A DNA stretch of 64,000 nt from Datnioides undecimradiatus. Lineage: Eukaryota; Chordata; Actinopteri; Lobotiformes; Datnioididae. The position numbers and the translations under genes were made by a program. Location of the stretch: NCBI GenBank assembly GCA_008933995.1, contig WARS01000645.1:2108001-2172000 (forward strand), written 5' to 3'. Positions 23,701 through 35,500 of this stretch are shown here, one piece after another. Within the stretch, counting starts at the first letter, position 1, and every line of letters starts with the position of its first letter. The notes below the pieces were generated by a model. It was given only the letters and a program-made list of their open reading frames with translations, had not been told where the DNA came from and did not search any database.

Positions 23701-26184
23701 GAAATATTAGTACAGCTGTGTTAGGGACAGACTAAGAAAACTGTTATAACGTGAAAAGATACTAAAGTCACCAAAGCAAATGATGTCCAAACAATATGAA
23801 AGTCACATGTAAAAAAAAAAAAAAAGATCAAACAGAAGTAGTGAAGTAAAAGCTGAAGAAAATAACATCTACCAGGCCAAACTGTACCTGAGCTAAATGC
23901 TAACATCAGCATACTTTATAACATACTGTTAGCATGCTGACATTTAGCAGTGATGAAGATCCCTGTGTTCAATGTGTTGCTTTAAGCATGCAAGCTTTTG
24001 TGAAACCAAAGCAGCGTTTCCCCAGGCTTGAGTTAAAGTTAGCAGTCATATTGGCAAAAGTATGAAGGATTTGATGGTAATTTGTATGTATTTAGTTATG
24101 CACAAACAGTACAAAAGAATTATTTACTAAATACTTAAATTTAACAAACATTTTATTATAATAACACATTCATCCTGTATAATCCAAGCTTAATCCACAA
24201 TAAAAGTGGTTTCTGTTGCCAAGTGGGCTCAAACGATCACTCTAGGGCGACACACTAGCGTTAGCTTGTTAGCAGCAAGTTTCATTTTCTTTTTTTTCCT
24301 GACAACTGACTGATTCACACTGGAGCACACGCCATCAGGAGTGTAAAACAATAAACTGTTGTAAACAGAACTTGTACTGTCTTCATAATTCAGTCACAGA
24401 AGTAAATTTTATTGTTACATACTCATAAAAAACTTTTCTCAGGTCAGTGTTAGGGTATTTATTTAATTCTAGAAGGATAATAAAAATTACAATGTTTCAA
24501 ATGAAATACAAAACTTTTAAGTCTTTTCTGAGAATATTAAATATGTTTATTAATACTTTAAAACCCTGCTCGTACCCTGCAAAGTAAAATAAAACGTGTC
24601 TCATTCTCCTGTGTTTTGGAAACATATGATATCTGGATAGATTCATTTAAATGTGATAAATTTCATCTAAATTAGTACGCATTATTACATTCTATATGTG
24701 CTTTTTGCAATAATCTGCATATTAACCAGATAATGTAAATGTAATCCAAGTACATTAAAGGGACTCAAAGACATTCTCAAGAAGGAAATGACAATCGCAA
24801 GGAAAATGATGCCTGATTGCAGGTGATGTGACAGAACAGCAAATGATTGTTATAAAACGTATTGATGTTCATGCTGTATGAATGATTATCACAAACACAA
24901 AAAGAAAAACAAAACAAAACATACATATAATAAAAGAAAAACAATGTGTGAATGAACAATGTGATGGTGGTAGTCGTTACATGAAGAGACAGCTGTCAGC
25001 TCTCACTCCGATCTTACCATCTACATTAGAGCGCGAGCAGTCCAGTGCAGAAGGCAGCAGGATGGAGACAGAGCAGCGGTTAGGAAAGGCAGGCAGAGAA
25101 ACAGACAGGCCGGGAAACAAACATGGGCTTGTCATGTTTCTCAAGAACAGAGCAGCGGTTCAGCCAAGCAGGTCTGCATCGGCACCACTCGTCAACCTAG
25201 AAACTTTCACGCTCCAGTTTAGTTAAAAGATGTGTGGAGTCATACGAGGGAAGGGCGGGAGATGGACTGGGCAGGAAGCACCAAGAAAATGACAACAGGT
25301 TAGAAAAAAACAACAAATACAAACAAGCAAAAAAAGTTGTCCTTACCACTCCACTTTGTGATTTGGTCTTTAGGTCCAGCTTCACGACTCCAAAGCCTGG
25401 TGGATTTCAAAACACACAGTTGTGTGTTAGCAGTGATCAAAAAAATTAAAAAGATAAAAAAAATAAAGAGGATTAAAGAGAGCAGTTTCGACATTTTTGA
25501 ACATATGAGAGATGAGGAAATCGATAACACTCTTATATCTGTCCATTCAAGATGAAGCTGGAACAACTGCCAGTTAAAGTCCTTTTGACGGACTAATTGG
25601 CTAAATGTTACAGCTTTAATGGCTCTCTTTGTGTATACGGCCTTTATGGACAGAGTTTATAAGGTATGGCAACAATTGATTTTTATATGACTTTTATATT
25701 AAGTACATTGATTTGTATTTCATTTGCTGGATTCATTTTGAAAACTACAAAACTGCCCTTTTACATTACTTATTAACGACTATTACATTGATTTTCCGGT
25801 AAAATGTTTTATACTTCAGTACATTCTGTATAGAAATATTGTACTTAAACATGACCTGTCTGGTTGCCATTTCAAACACTACATACCTGTTTTAAAGCTA
25901 GATACTTAATTTCATCGTTGGTTGATTGTTTCCTTTGCAGGCTGCCACCAATATTACATATTCTATATAACATATTCATCAATTTACTAAATTTCATCTG
26001 CACGTTGGAGAGGAGTTGCACGCTTCAACTCAGATTTGAATCCCAGATTTGAACAGGCAGTGTTTCAGGAATTCCTAACAGTTAATAATTTACAGTTTGG
26101 GCTAAAACTGTACTCACCGTAGCCCTTGCTGAATATATCCTTGGCAGCCTTGCCCAGGTCTGAGTATGAAGGAGGGACAGCCAT
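20726..26184 (-). CDS. vdac3: vdac3, voltage-dependent anion channel 3 (mitochondrial porin)
   Basis: VDACs are 19-strand beta barrels of the mitochondrial outer membrane that pass ATP, ADP and other metabolites. Eight coding exons in gene order are 26184-26118, 25396-25347, 22700-22548, 22416-22364, 21744-21523, 21321-21171, 21071-21014 and 20817-20726; they give 281 residues. The start [18 protein letters not shown] forms the N-terminal helix. The GLK motif appears as [10 protein letters not shown], followed by [42 protein letters not shown] and the C-terminal [22 protein letters not shown] and the [11 protein letters not shown] end favour VDAC3 over VDAC1/2. DVDFEGP is two residues shorter than the usual DVDF-DFAGP form. 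There is a single cysteine. An optional 3-base exon is seen at 25018-25020. The ATG exon extends only four bases (to 26188) beyond the start, so the 5' UTR is mainly in a separate exon. The introns at 22701-25346 and 25397-26117 hold repeats only. Confidence 0.95.
23811..23825. repeat. A15 homopolymer in a vdac3 intron
   Basis: An uninterrupted A run in the large intron 22701-25346, just before a degraded GCTAAC-family repeat. Confidence 0.8.
23886..23955 (+). repeat. Dispersed fish repeat (GCTAAC-rich family), copy in vdac3
   Basis: GAGCTAAATGCTAACATCAG, shared with 6846, then GTTAGCATGCTGACATTTAG read in the opposite sense, giving a short palindromic arrangement. It lies in a vdac3 intron. 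Confidence 0.6.
25018..25020 (-). CDS. vdac3: Candidate 3-base alternative exon (ATG) of vdac3
   Basis: On the vdac3 strand the sequence reads CTCTAATGTAG|ATG|GTAAGATCGG: a 3' splice site, three bases, and a near-consensus 5' splice site, with a pyrimidine-rich stretch (GTCTCCATCCTGCTGCCTTC) upstream. It lies in the intron between the exons ending GTG (Val39) and beginning GAG (Glu40), a phase-0 junction, so inclusion inserts one methionine as residue 40. Mammalian VDAC3 is known to have a tissue-restricted ATG exon at this same junction, giving SGV-M-EF. The match in place, phase and sequence makes orthology likely. Transcript evidence is not available here. Confidence 0.75.
25480..25575 (+). 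repeat. Dispersed fish repeat (TTAGCTTAGC family), 5' fragment
   Basis: GACATTTTTGAACATATGAG, GAGGAAATCGATAACACTC and ATATCTGTCC follow the order seen in the start of this repeat family elsewhere. It lies in the vdac3 intron 25397-26117. Confidence 0.45.
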
Positions 26185-27098
26185 TGTGCTGAAGAAGATA
26201 ACGCCAATAATGTGATCAGTTGCACTGACTCCTTGTATGCCACATATTTTACACGTCACTGAACAAGTTAGAAAGCAGGATGAACATTTTTACTTTTCTA
26301 CACCAGTGTATTAATTACTTGGCACCACAGTTAAGGCCCTGATCATCATCAAAAATGAAAGTCCTCCGTGCTGCTGCTGCCCCAGCTAGCAAAGCTTAAC
26401 CAGAATGTAAGCAGCAAGCGAACAAAATTCAAATAACAGGGTTTTGTCATGTAACCAGACAATGCAGGCTGTCATATAGTTAAACAGGCAGACTCCCAGT
26501 GAGCTCCAGCAGAAAGGAACAAGCTGTTCTTTTACAGGAAGCTGGGAAGCTTACAAAAAAATGGGCTCTACATCCCACTGAACCCTGCAGCAAGTGGTGC
26601 AACTTAGGAGTTAAGCAATAACTGCACCGCAAAAAACTAAATTTAACCCCGTCTTTGGACACAAATGTAAACAGAAGTACATGAAATAGCTGAGCTCGAA
26701 GATGTTAAAGCATCAGAGTAAAACGATCCAAACATATTATAAGGTTGGAAAACAGGCCGTAATCATGGTGATGCTGCTGTAAAGTCAAATCCACACAATT
26801 ACTGGAGATGTGTGCACTACATGAACAGCTGGTTTACGTAAATTCCCATGTGAACGACTGATGGTTGGTGCTACTTGCTGCATCATATATTTGGGACAAA
26901 GGACAACAGATGGGCCAGTCAGAGAGGTGGTGAGTGGGGGTTTGACAGCTAGCTGGCTAGCTGCTGTATGAACTGCAGTAACAAGCTAGCTAACTAGCAA
27001 GAGAAGAATAGGGCAGATAGGCACTGACCAACTGGTTAGTTTATGTCCATTGCTCTCGGTGTGATCACAAAAACAGACATTGGTACAGAGACAGGCAG

Positions 27099-27122
27099 AC
27101 ACACACACACACACACACACAC
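27099..27122. repeat. (AC)12 microsatellite
   Basis: Dinucleotide repeat in vdac3 intron 1, followed by ACGCATTC and a second short ACAC block. Confidence 0.9.
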
Positions 27123-27573
27123 GCATTCACACACACACCCCTCAACAACCAGACAGTCACTTACGCAGCTGATAAAGTTAATAAATGCGTAACTACCGTG
27201 ACTATGCCATCACATGGGAAACCTATCATCCAAGGATTAAACTGTGCATTACAAGGCTAAACATCATTACATAACAGCCCTACCGTTAGCTAAATCGCTC
27301 ACCATGCTAAGTGTGAGGCTAACCTTGGAGAGAAACGTATCGTTATTGAGCAATTAGTTGCGCCAGTTATTATGTTAGTATTATAGTGCTCAGTGCTATA
27401 TTTTGAGATGAATTAGCACAGTTTGTTCTCCTTACCAGTGCAAAGGTGTTTGGAAGGGGAGTCTGCAAAAGCCCGGAGAGACCCTGGCGTGATGCTGCTG
27501 AGTGGATTGACAGCTAGCTTAGCTTAGCACTGTCTATAAGGGGAACAGGGGCACAATGAAGGAGACACACGGA

Positions 27574-27583
27574 GCATGCGCGC
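27574..27583 (-). promoter_or_regulatory. NRF1-like site at the vdac3 promoter
   Basis: GCATGCGCGC matches the core of the nuclear respiratory factor 1 palindrome (YGCGCAYGCGCR) and lies just upstream of the inferred vdac3 exon 1. NRF1 drives many nuclear genes for mitochondrial proteins, which suits a porin gene. Motif evidence only. Confidence 0.4.
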
Positions 27584-27600
27584 TACCAGTGAGAAACGCG

Positions 27601-29160
27601 AACAAAGAGTCAACAAAAAAGCAAGAGAAGAATCCCAAGACCACGTCTTCTTTTGGTTTTACATGAGCGAGAATATTAATATTTGTGAATTTGCTAGAAA
27701 AAAATGTTAAATAAACGTGTAGGAGGGATACATATATGTGTTTTTAAATGAAATGAAGACCATTGTTGTTAAAGCAGGAGCCTCTGACCTTTTCTGACCC
27801 CACCTTTATGACCCGAGGGAGGATGGTCTGTTGCACGGGGGCAAACATAATAAATCTTAAGTGTGAGTGTGAATGTAGGTCAGTGTAAAATATTACTAAT
27901 GGTATAAGTTCAACCCTTAGATAATCAGAATCCTCCAAAGGGTCCCAAAAACGGACTGGTCACCTGAATATGAAAAATGGACACAATACACACATACATG
28001 TTTATTTGTTCTGTCTTTCTTATGATATATTGCTTTTTAAATTGTGGAATAATGAATGCATAACAGTCTAAAAATCCTTCAATTCAAACAGTTCAAGAGG
28101 AAACTGGACCTTGCTTTCACTGTAAAAATCAAAGCCATATCCTGTAATTAGGGGTCAAAGGAAGACAATAGTTTCATCTAAAGTCTTAATGAGTGACAAG
28201 CCAAAAAAAACCCCAAAAGACAAAAAACACAAACATCAATATTGCCGTGAATTCCTCCCATATTCCTGACTGATCTATTGTCAGGCTGCCATTCATGATC
28301 AGTGTTAGGATATTATTTTTATTTTGTATGGACAGTGTTTTTGTGTGTTGACTCTTTAGATCCATAGATTCAGGCCTCCCTATTGCTTACTCCCTCATTG
28401 CAACTACAGTGCATTGTGAATTAACTATCAAAGTCAGATGAAAATAAAGAAATTGGTCACTTGTCTCTACTGAATCCCGTTTAACTACTAGATGGAAACA
28501 AACAGCAGTCAGTGTTTCTGCTCAAGAGCTGAACTCAAAGGTTCCTTTCCTGAGCTTTGTGATTAATCGATATCATGTAGTCACTGAACTATTATAGATT
28601 TGCTTACATTATTTTGTTCAGCAGAACTAAATTTAAGTTTTGTGTAATACAGAATGACATATATGAGGATCAGATTATTGCGGGTATCTTTACAAGGATA
28701 AAATATGAAAATAATTAAATCAAGTGTAGCCTGACTGCTCACCAGAAGTGACATGTACCATATTAACATAGCTGTAACCAAAAATGTCATTTATACAAGT
28801 ACCAAAACTGCTCTCTTTTTGGGCATGTTACTGATAATAAAATAACATACATAGTTGTATTTTAAGTATACCTTAAATTTTTTGTGGCAACATATTTTTG
28901 ATTTGACCTTTTTTCAGCAGTTAGTATATAACAAATGTGGGTTTTTCACCACAAGTATCTTATTCATGGCAGTGGTAGTACTTCAATATATAATTGGATT
29001 ATAGTTTAGTAAGAAATTGCTGTTAATTGGATGTGTTCATTTTATTTGTGTATATTTCTTTTATTTATTAATACTATTTATAATTATTTTTTATCATTTA
29101 CTTATTATCTTTTTGCCCACTGTCGTAGAGGAGTGGGTTAAGAAATACCACCCCCTAGCG
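27601..29160. other. Head-to-head spacer between vdac3 and slc25a1
   Basis: AT-rich between about 27650 and 29100, with no open frame of recognisable content, then a CTCF-like site near its slc25a1 end. It holds the divergent regulatory sequence of two mitochondrial transporter genes. Confidence 0.55.
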
Positions 29161-29161
29161 G
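29148..29161 (-). promoter_or_regulatory. CTCF-like motif between vdac3 and slc25a1
   Basis: On the minus strand CCGCTAGGGGGTGG departs from CCASYAGRGGGCRS at positions 3 and 12. Its place between two divergent genes would suit an insulator. Motif evidence only. Confidence 0.35.
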
Positions 29162-29541
29162 CGATCCGTCACATTTAAAGTGACTAACGCGAATCAAGAG
29201 CGTGCTCGTCTGAGCGCTTTGCAGAGAATCACCCCGGTCCTCCTTAAATGTTTGTGACAAACATGGCGTTTCTCCGCGTTTGGGGGGGAAAAGTCTCTAG
29301 CCCTGCCCCGCCCTGAATGAACACTGACTCGACGTTATCTGTCTCTCTGTGTGCCACGGAGGGAACTCCACTGTGAAAAGTACACAGTCATTATCAACTC
29401 CAAAAGTCCAATGGTCAATGTTTGCATCGCGACTCCTGCACTAAGCACCCAGACTGCATGAGGGCTTGAAGGCTGACTGGGTTTGCGCCAATTGAGCACA
29501 TCCGTATTGACAAGAAAAAGTTAGGCCGGTGTATCGCAATC
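29162..29541 (+). promoter_or_regulatory. slc25a1 promoter and 5' UTR region with a short upstream frame
   Basis: The most CpG- and GC-rich stretch of the spacer, with a GC box (CCCCGCCC, 29306-29313). An upstream frame of 22 codons (29248-29316, start MFVTNMAFLRVW, with a second in-frame ATG at 29263) precedes the main start. If the cap site lies left of it, this would act as an upstream ORF. Confidence 0.45.
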
Positions 29542-32500
29542 ATGTCCGGACAACCTAGATTTGTGAACCCGTTTTACAGACCCCAATGTTTGGCTGCTGC
29601 AGCTCCAGCGGGGAAAGCCAAACTCACGCACCCTGGCAAGGCTATTCTGGCAGGTAAGAAACTTTCTCCACAGGCGCCCCTGCTCACAGAACAGAGGTGG
29701 CTGGTAAAGTTGTTTACAAGTTTTAGCACTGAACCTGTGTGTGCAGATGTGACCAGAGGCCCAGAGTGCAGCACTGTGTTCTAAAATAACACTGCTGTAT
29801 GCATAGTTTCCTAGGCGTTCACGCTGTGCAGACTGTGCATTGTGCAGAAGGTGGACTACACGCAGTTCACCATGCTGAGCTTGTCTTAAAGGCACACTGG
29901 CTCTCCTTTTCATAGTGGGAGTAACACCAAAAGCAAGATATATAAAGTGGTCTATACGAGAATCATGCTGTATCAGTGAAAATTCTTTCATTTTACATCA
30001 GATTCAAGGCTAAGCTCCAGGACAGATGATCTCAGTCTCCACACACGGTAGCAAGACTAGTAACCTGTCCTGGGACTGGAGTTTGGACAGTTTGGACCTT
30101 TGTGATCTGGGACCTTTAAACTTTAGCCACAGATTATTTTCAAAGAATCCCGACTGACATGAGCTCTGAACCTGCCTGTCTCATTAGTCAATCAGTGACA
30201 GATGCTCAAACTTAAGCTCAGTGCGTACTACAGGGCAATCATTACTGGCAACTGTACAACATCTGTATGATGCAAGAACGAACTGACAGCCAACCTGCCA
30301 CTGAAGCTGTGTTTGAACCTTAAGTGTTCAAATGGAAAGCTTTGGTTGGTTCATGTAATTTTCTATACATGCCTGTCAGCAGTTTGGTTGGTATTTTCTA
30401 TTGACCCAGTGCCCTTAGACTGTGTGTTCAGAGGCCCAGGGTCTCCTTGTTCTTTTGCATGAGCCACCACATGACAAAGCCCATTGCTCTGTCAGCCGCA
30501 GCACACATGCACCTGGGTTACAACATGCCATCACGAGCTCAGTTAAGGACCTTATGCAAGGGGGGCATGAACGGTCATGAACGGTTTCCATCCAGTATTC
30601 TACATTCCTGTAGACCGTGGTATGCATGACATGTGAGGATAACCCAAAATTAAAACAAATGAGTAGAGCTCACTTTCGTTGAATTAATATAATGACAAGG
30701 CATTTATCAGCTAGTCACAAGGGAATAATTAATATCACATGCCAAGACTTTAGAAAACCACTGATCACCAATGAAACAAAACAGCATCTGTTATACCTTT
30801 GTATAAACTTTCTTTATTGTCAACACCTTTCAACATGTATGCTTAAATGCACTAAAATGCAAAAACAACAAATTAAAAGCAATACGTTTTGGGTGATACC
30901 ACTTACATTTTCTGGCAGGGAGTTAGAAGAGAAGATCACTCTTAAATCTGTCTGTTAAATATAAAGCTAAAGTTAATGATCATTTGCTCCGTGTCTCATG
31001 GTTGCAACAAGGGATTCTTAAACAACTAAAGAGATATTACTTTGTGTCTGTCCAAAGTTAGATGAGAAATCAGTATTCCTCTAATGATTTTTAAATGTGA
31101 AGTGACAGTAAGGAGACAGTTAGACTGCAAACAGGGAATTGTTGGGGTTCTGTTAATAATATTATAAAGCTGCTCTCTCTGAAAAGTGCTGTGAGAAAAA
31201 TACAAAAGAAAGACATGAACAGATCAAATAACTTGCCTGGTTTTATGGGATATCATAACCAAAACTTTACACACCAACACTTTACACAACAGGATGATGT
31301 CATATTCACTAGTGAGCTTTATCTTTATTCAATTGGCTTTGAACAGTACCATGCCATGTGCTATTGTGGCAAACTATCTAACCGAATCCCATCTGGGACT
31401 TCACTTGCAGACATGACTGATTTTCTAACTCTTGGGCCAAAAAGGAAGCACGCCCTACAGCGTAATGTAATATATGTCACGTTCACATGCGAATGCAGTA
31501 ACTACCTGAACATAAATGAACAGGTCTTAGATCGTAGCCATGTGTTTTTATCGTGATTAATGAAAAGGGAAATGTTAAAGATTACAGATATCATGACATA
31601 ACCTTTTTAACCGCAGACAGTTTGATCTGCCACAGTATAGATAGGCACAGGTGGAATCACTGATTTTAACGATGTAGCCGTTATAAGTATTAATCACACA
31701 AGATTGTTTTGTCTGCTGTTTGTAGCTTTGTACAAGTGTTTCAAGAATCTCAAATATGAAGTTATCTCCTCACACACTGTTTGAGTTTCCATACATGTCG
31801 AACTCGATAAACTGGTTCTGTGTCTTTTTCCAGCTTGAATACTGGGACATGATGCAGGTACTGCACAGAGGCTTGTTTGCAGATGGTGATGTGGACTGTG
31901 TTTTTGATTCAGGCTTTAATTTGTAGGTAGTCCTACAGCTGTAAAGCTAGTCTCTTAACCAAAAGAATGTCTGGGTGTGTCATTACCAGCACTTTTAGAA
32001 CATCGAATTGGTTGCTAAAGTGCACTTGATGTTTTAGTGAAATCACTGATTGGTCAAACTGTAGTTTTGTGATTGCGCATGCACAAGCAGCCTGACCTGC
32101 ATGTGTGAGTGTAGGCTACAACCACTTGTGTGTTGGATGTCTGTGCATGACATTTTGGTAGATGGAATGCATGTTAAGAGCACCAACAAAAGGCCCTTTT
32201 TTATGTGCGTGAGATTGAATCAAAGATTATAACCACTTACATCTGCCGTCTGCATTTCTTGGGCTTTCAGTTTCTTAACAACTTCTGCAAAAACGTATTG
32301 TTTTAATATAACATTTACTCACAACTTTAGGCCTGTGTAAGCATCAGTCAGATCTTTCTAGAAGCATGGATGTTCGTAAGATAACTTGTCAAACTTTTTA
32401 ACAGAAAGTTTCCTTTACTATGTTAAATGCAAACTTGATACTTCTGCACACATTAGGGGAATTACGCCATTATATGACTGCTACTCTGTTGCTGAAGGGG

Positions 32501-35500
32501 TGATGTGGTGAACAGTATGTGCTCTGAAGGCTACACACCCCCTTGAGTTGGAGTAAGTCCAGGGGGAGTAACTGTAGGCAGAATCACACTGAGATCAGCC
32601 GAGCCAATCAGCTGCTGGCTGCGTGTTTGCTGTTGAACTGCAGATGTGTGACAACCAGGATTTTAAGGTGGAGCTGTTCATACTGTCAGAGGCTCTTTGC
32701 AGATACAGTATGCATTCAAGTGTCATATGGTGCAGACTTCCCCTGTTGTTTTCTGATGCACAAAACTTTTAAAACCTCATCTTCTCAAGCTTGCTTATAC
32801 TTTGTAATGAACTGCATTTTACCTAATGTAAGACTTGGTTTGTTTTGTTTTGTATGGTTTTAAGCATAGATTTTATTTTTATTATAATTATATTTCATAC
32901 AGTTCTGTTTTGTATTTTACATGTCCTAATTCTCAAAATACCGTTTTATTAGCATTTTTCAAATTTTGTGAAGCACACTGTATTGCATCTTTTTTTAAAA
33001 AGTGACACATAGAAAATTAGGTTTAATTCATTATCTTGAATAATTAGGGAATTAATTAATTGTGAATTTTGTAAAGTATTTAAGTATAAAAGAAAAAAAT
33101 AATTTAGTTTCACTTAAAATCTTTGAGATCACAGCATTGCAAATTGATCATGAATTATGGTGAACTGTGAACTGTAAAGATACAAACACAGTTTTAAAGT
33201 TTATTCACTCAATGTTTGGTTGCAGTTAAGCTGGCGGTCTGTGAGGGCGTGGTGTGTTGATGCTGTTTTACAAATTAATGTTTTTTTATCCCTAAAATGC
33301 TGTGCTTGTGTGGCGTTCACAGAAGACAAATTAAAAAAATGTAAAGTGTTTCTTGGCTCTGTGTGCTTAATGTTGTGTTTTTCTATTTTTTCAGGAGGGA
33401 TAGCGGGAGGCATAGAGATTTGCATTACCTTCCCCACAGAGTACGTGAAAACGCAGCTGCAGCTAGATGAGAAGGCAAATCCTCCTAAATACAAAGGCAT
33501 TGGTGAGTTATCATAAGTGAATATTAATAACTTTTGACAGTGACAATCAAAGCTGAACATAATTAGCTTGTAAAGGCATAATATTAAATTTAAATTAAGT
33601 ACATAGATAAATAATTAAACCTCTTCTTTAAAGTATACGTTATGAGCTGGCAGCTGCTAGATAGTGTTTGTAGGAGTCGTGATCTTTTTTGGTTGTAATG
33701 TACTGACTTTTGAATATTTAACTACGTCAGGCTTTCTTTCGTGTTTCTTTCGTAGTATGTACCTTTTTCTGCTTTTTAAGCCAGTTCACATCAAATACTC
33801 AAGATAAGACGAGTTGAAACTTGCAACTACTTGAAATGCACCGTTCTGGAACAACCTGAAAGCCAGTTTACACCAACGCGACTCAAAGAGACGACGTGTA
33901 TTGCCGCCATAGCAACAACTCTCGACTGCTGGCTTGACATGATAAATATGTAGTGTCGTGAAATATGAACGTGGAGAGAGATAGTGAGTTGTAGCTGCTA
34001 CTCATATGGTTGATGAAAAATGAATGTCACTGACTGACAGTTTGTAATGTCTTGACCAGTAGACTTTGCGTACTGATTGGCTGCATTTGCTGCTAAAACC
34101 AACCATTGGTCACTTGATCACCTGAGTCACAGGTGTCATGCAATGCCCTAAAACGGTTTCATCTTGTCACAGAACTATGGTCTGAGCTGAGATTAAGAGC
34201 TTTAAAGCTATTTAGTGTATCTTTTTACAATTTTATGGTCTTATTTTTCAATATTGCCTAACTTCACACAGTGAATGCAAACTGTGGTGTTGTATTTAAT
34301 AGCCATAAGTAAATGTGTCCATTAGGCCAAACACACTAAATAACCAGTTGTCATCTATAGTTGTTATACCTGGTCATTGGTGTGACCCAAACAATAGAGT
34401 TTCAGTTTAAATGGTGTCGACAGATCCTACAGCAGTTCACAGTGGATGTTGACTCAGGATTTATTTTGATTCAATCCGCAGTTTTCGCAATGATCTCAAC
34501 TGTTATTTAATATCCAAAGTTTAGATTCCAGCTGGAGTGACAATATCCATAGTAAGTTTGGAGATTGTGTTCTTGCAGATGTGAGTGCAAACATGATGTG
34601 TCTTTGTTACTCTTTGTTACCTGTTGGACGAGAGCTTGTGAGCTTTGGCATCGACCATGTTTGTCTGCAGAAAAACTTGTTATGAAGGGCTCCAACTTAA
34701 CTGTTACAGCAAGACTTAAATAACCAAACGGCTGCAGATTGTGTCAACTCAGTAAGCTTTTCTTTCTGTCGTCTTTTTCATCCACTCTTCCTCCTGCAGT
34801 TGACTGTGTGAAGCAGACGGTGAACAGTCATGGGGTGAGAGGTCTTTATAGAGGTCTAAGCTCACTGCTGTACGGCTCCATACCTAAAGCAGCTGTCAGG
34901 TACTGCAAACCTCCAGTCTGACACACGTGTGCACACACAAACATGAACTTTATGAATGGGTTTATAAAGTATATAGCTATTTGAATAACTTGTCAAAGAA
35001 CCCACAGAAAATGAGTCAATCGATCATGAGTTAATAAGTCAAATATCAGTGATTGTCTAGTTTAGAGAATCATTGATATTTTGGTCTGTGAGGATTTACT
35101 GGTTTTCACTTAATTCTGTCATCATTCATAGAATATCTTTTGCTTTTTGACATTTTTAATCCAAGTCCATATGTAAATGTAAACAGTTGGTATTTTAACA
35201 GTTTGTTAGCAGTCCAACCATTCAGAGGGATTTTTCACCAACATAGCAGTTTTTCTCAGTAACAGTTTATGATTGATGGATGAAGCCTCAGACAGTTATT
35301 TATTAACGATTAGTAAAGCCATGACAACTTATAAACCCTTGTGTGTGTTGTGATATGAGCCAATGATAGAAATTGCTTCTATTTTGAGTTATTAATTTTC
35401 TTTTTGTGCTCTGTGATTGTCCACAGATTTGGGATGTTTGAGTTCCTCAGTAATAAGATGCGTGACGAGAATGGTAAACTAGACAGTAAGCGAGGATTCC

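Larger units (their letters stand above)
26185..27600 (-). other. vdac3 intron 1, non-coding exon 1 and promoter region
   Basis: On the gene strand a donor, TTTGCACTG|GTAAGGAGAA, ends a non-coding first exon at 27437 that extends to about 27540. The acceptor CTTCAG lies beside 26188. The 1.25 kb intron holds a cluster of GCTAGC palindromes (26945-27000), an AC microsatellite (27099-27122) and no gene. The transcription start is inferred only from position and base composition. Confidence 0.6.

Noticed and set aside
30415-30958. Open frames of 60-88 codons on both strands within slc25a1 intron 1
   Set aside because: Short, overlapping on opposite strands, part made of a dispersed repeat, and without domain similarity.
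33201-33560. 119-codon minus-strand frame over slc25a1 exon 2
   Set aside because: Antisense to the conserved carrier exon 33395-33502, with no independent support.
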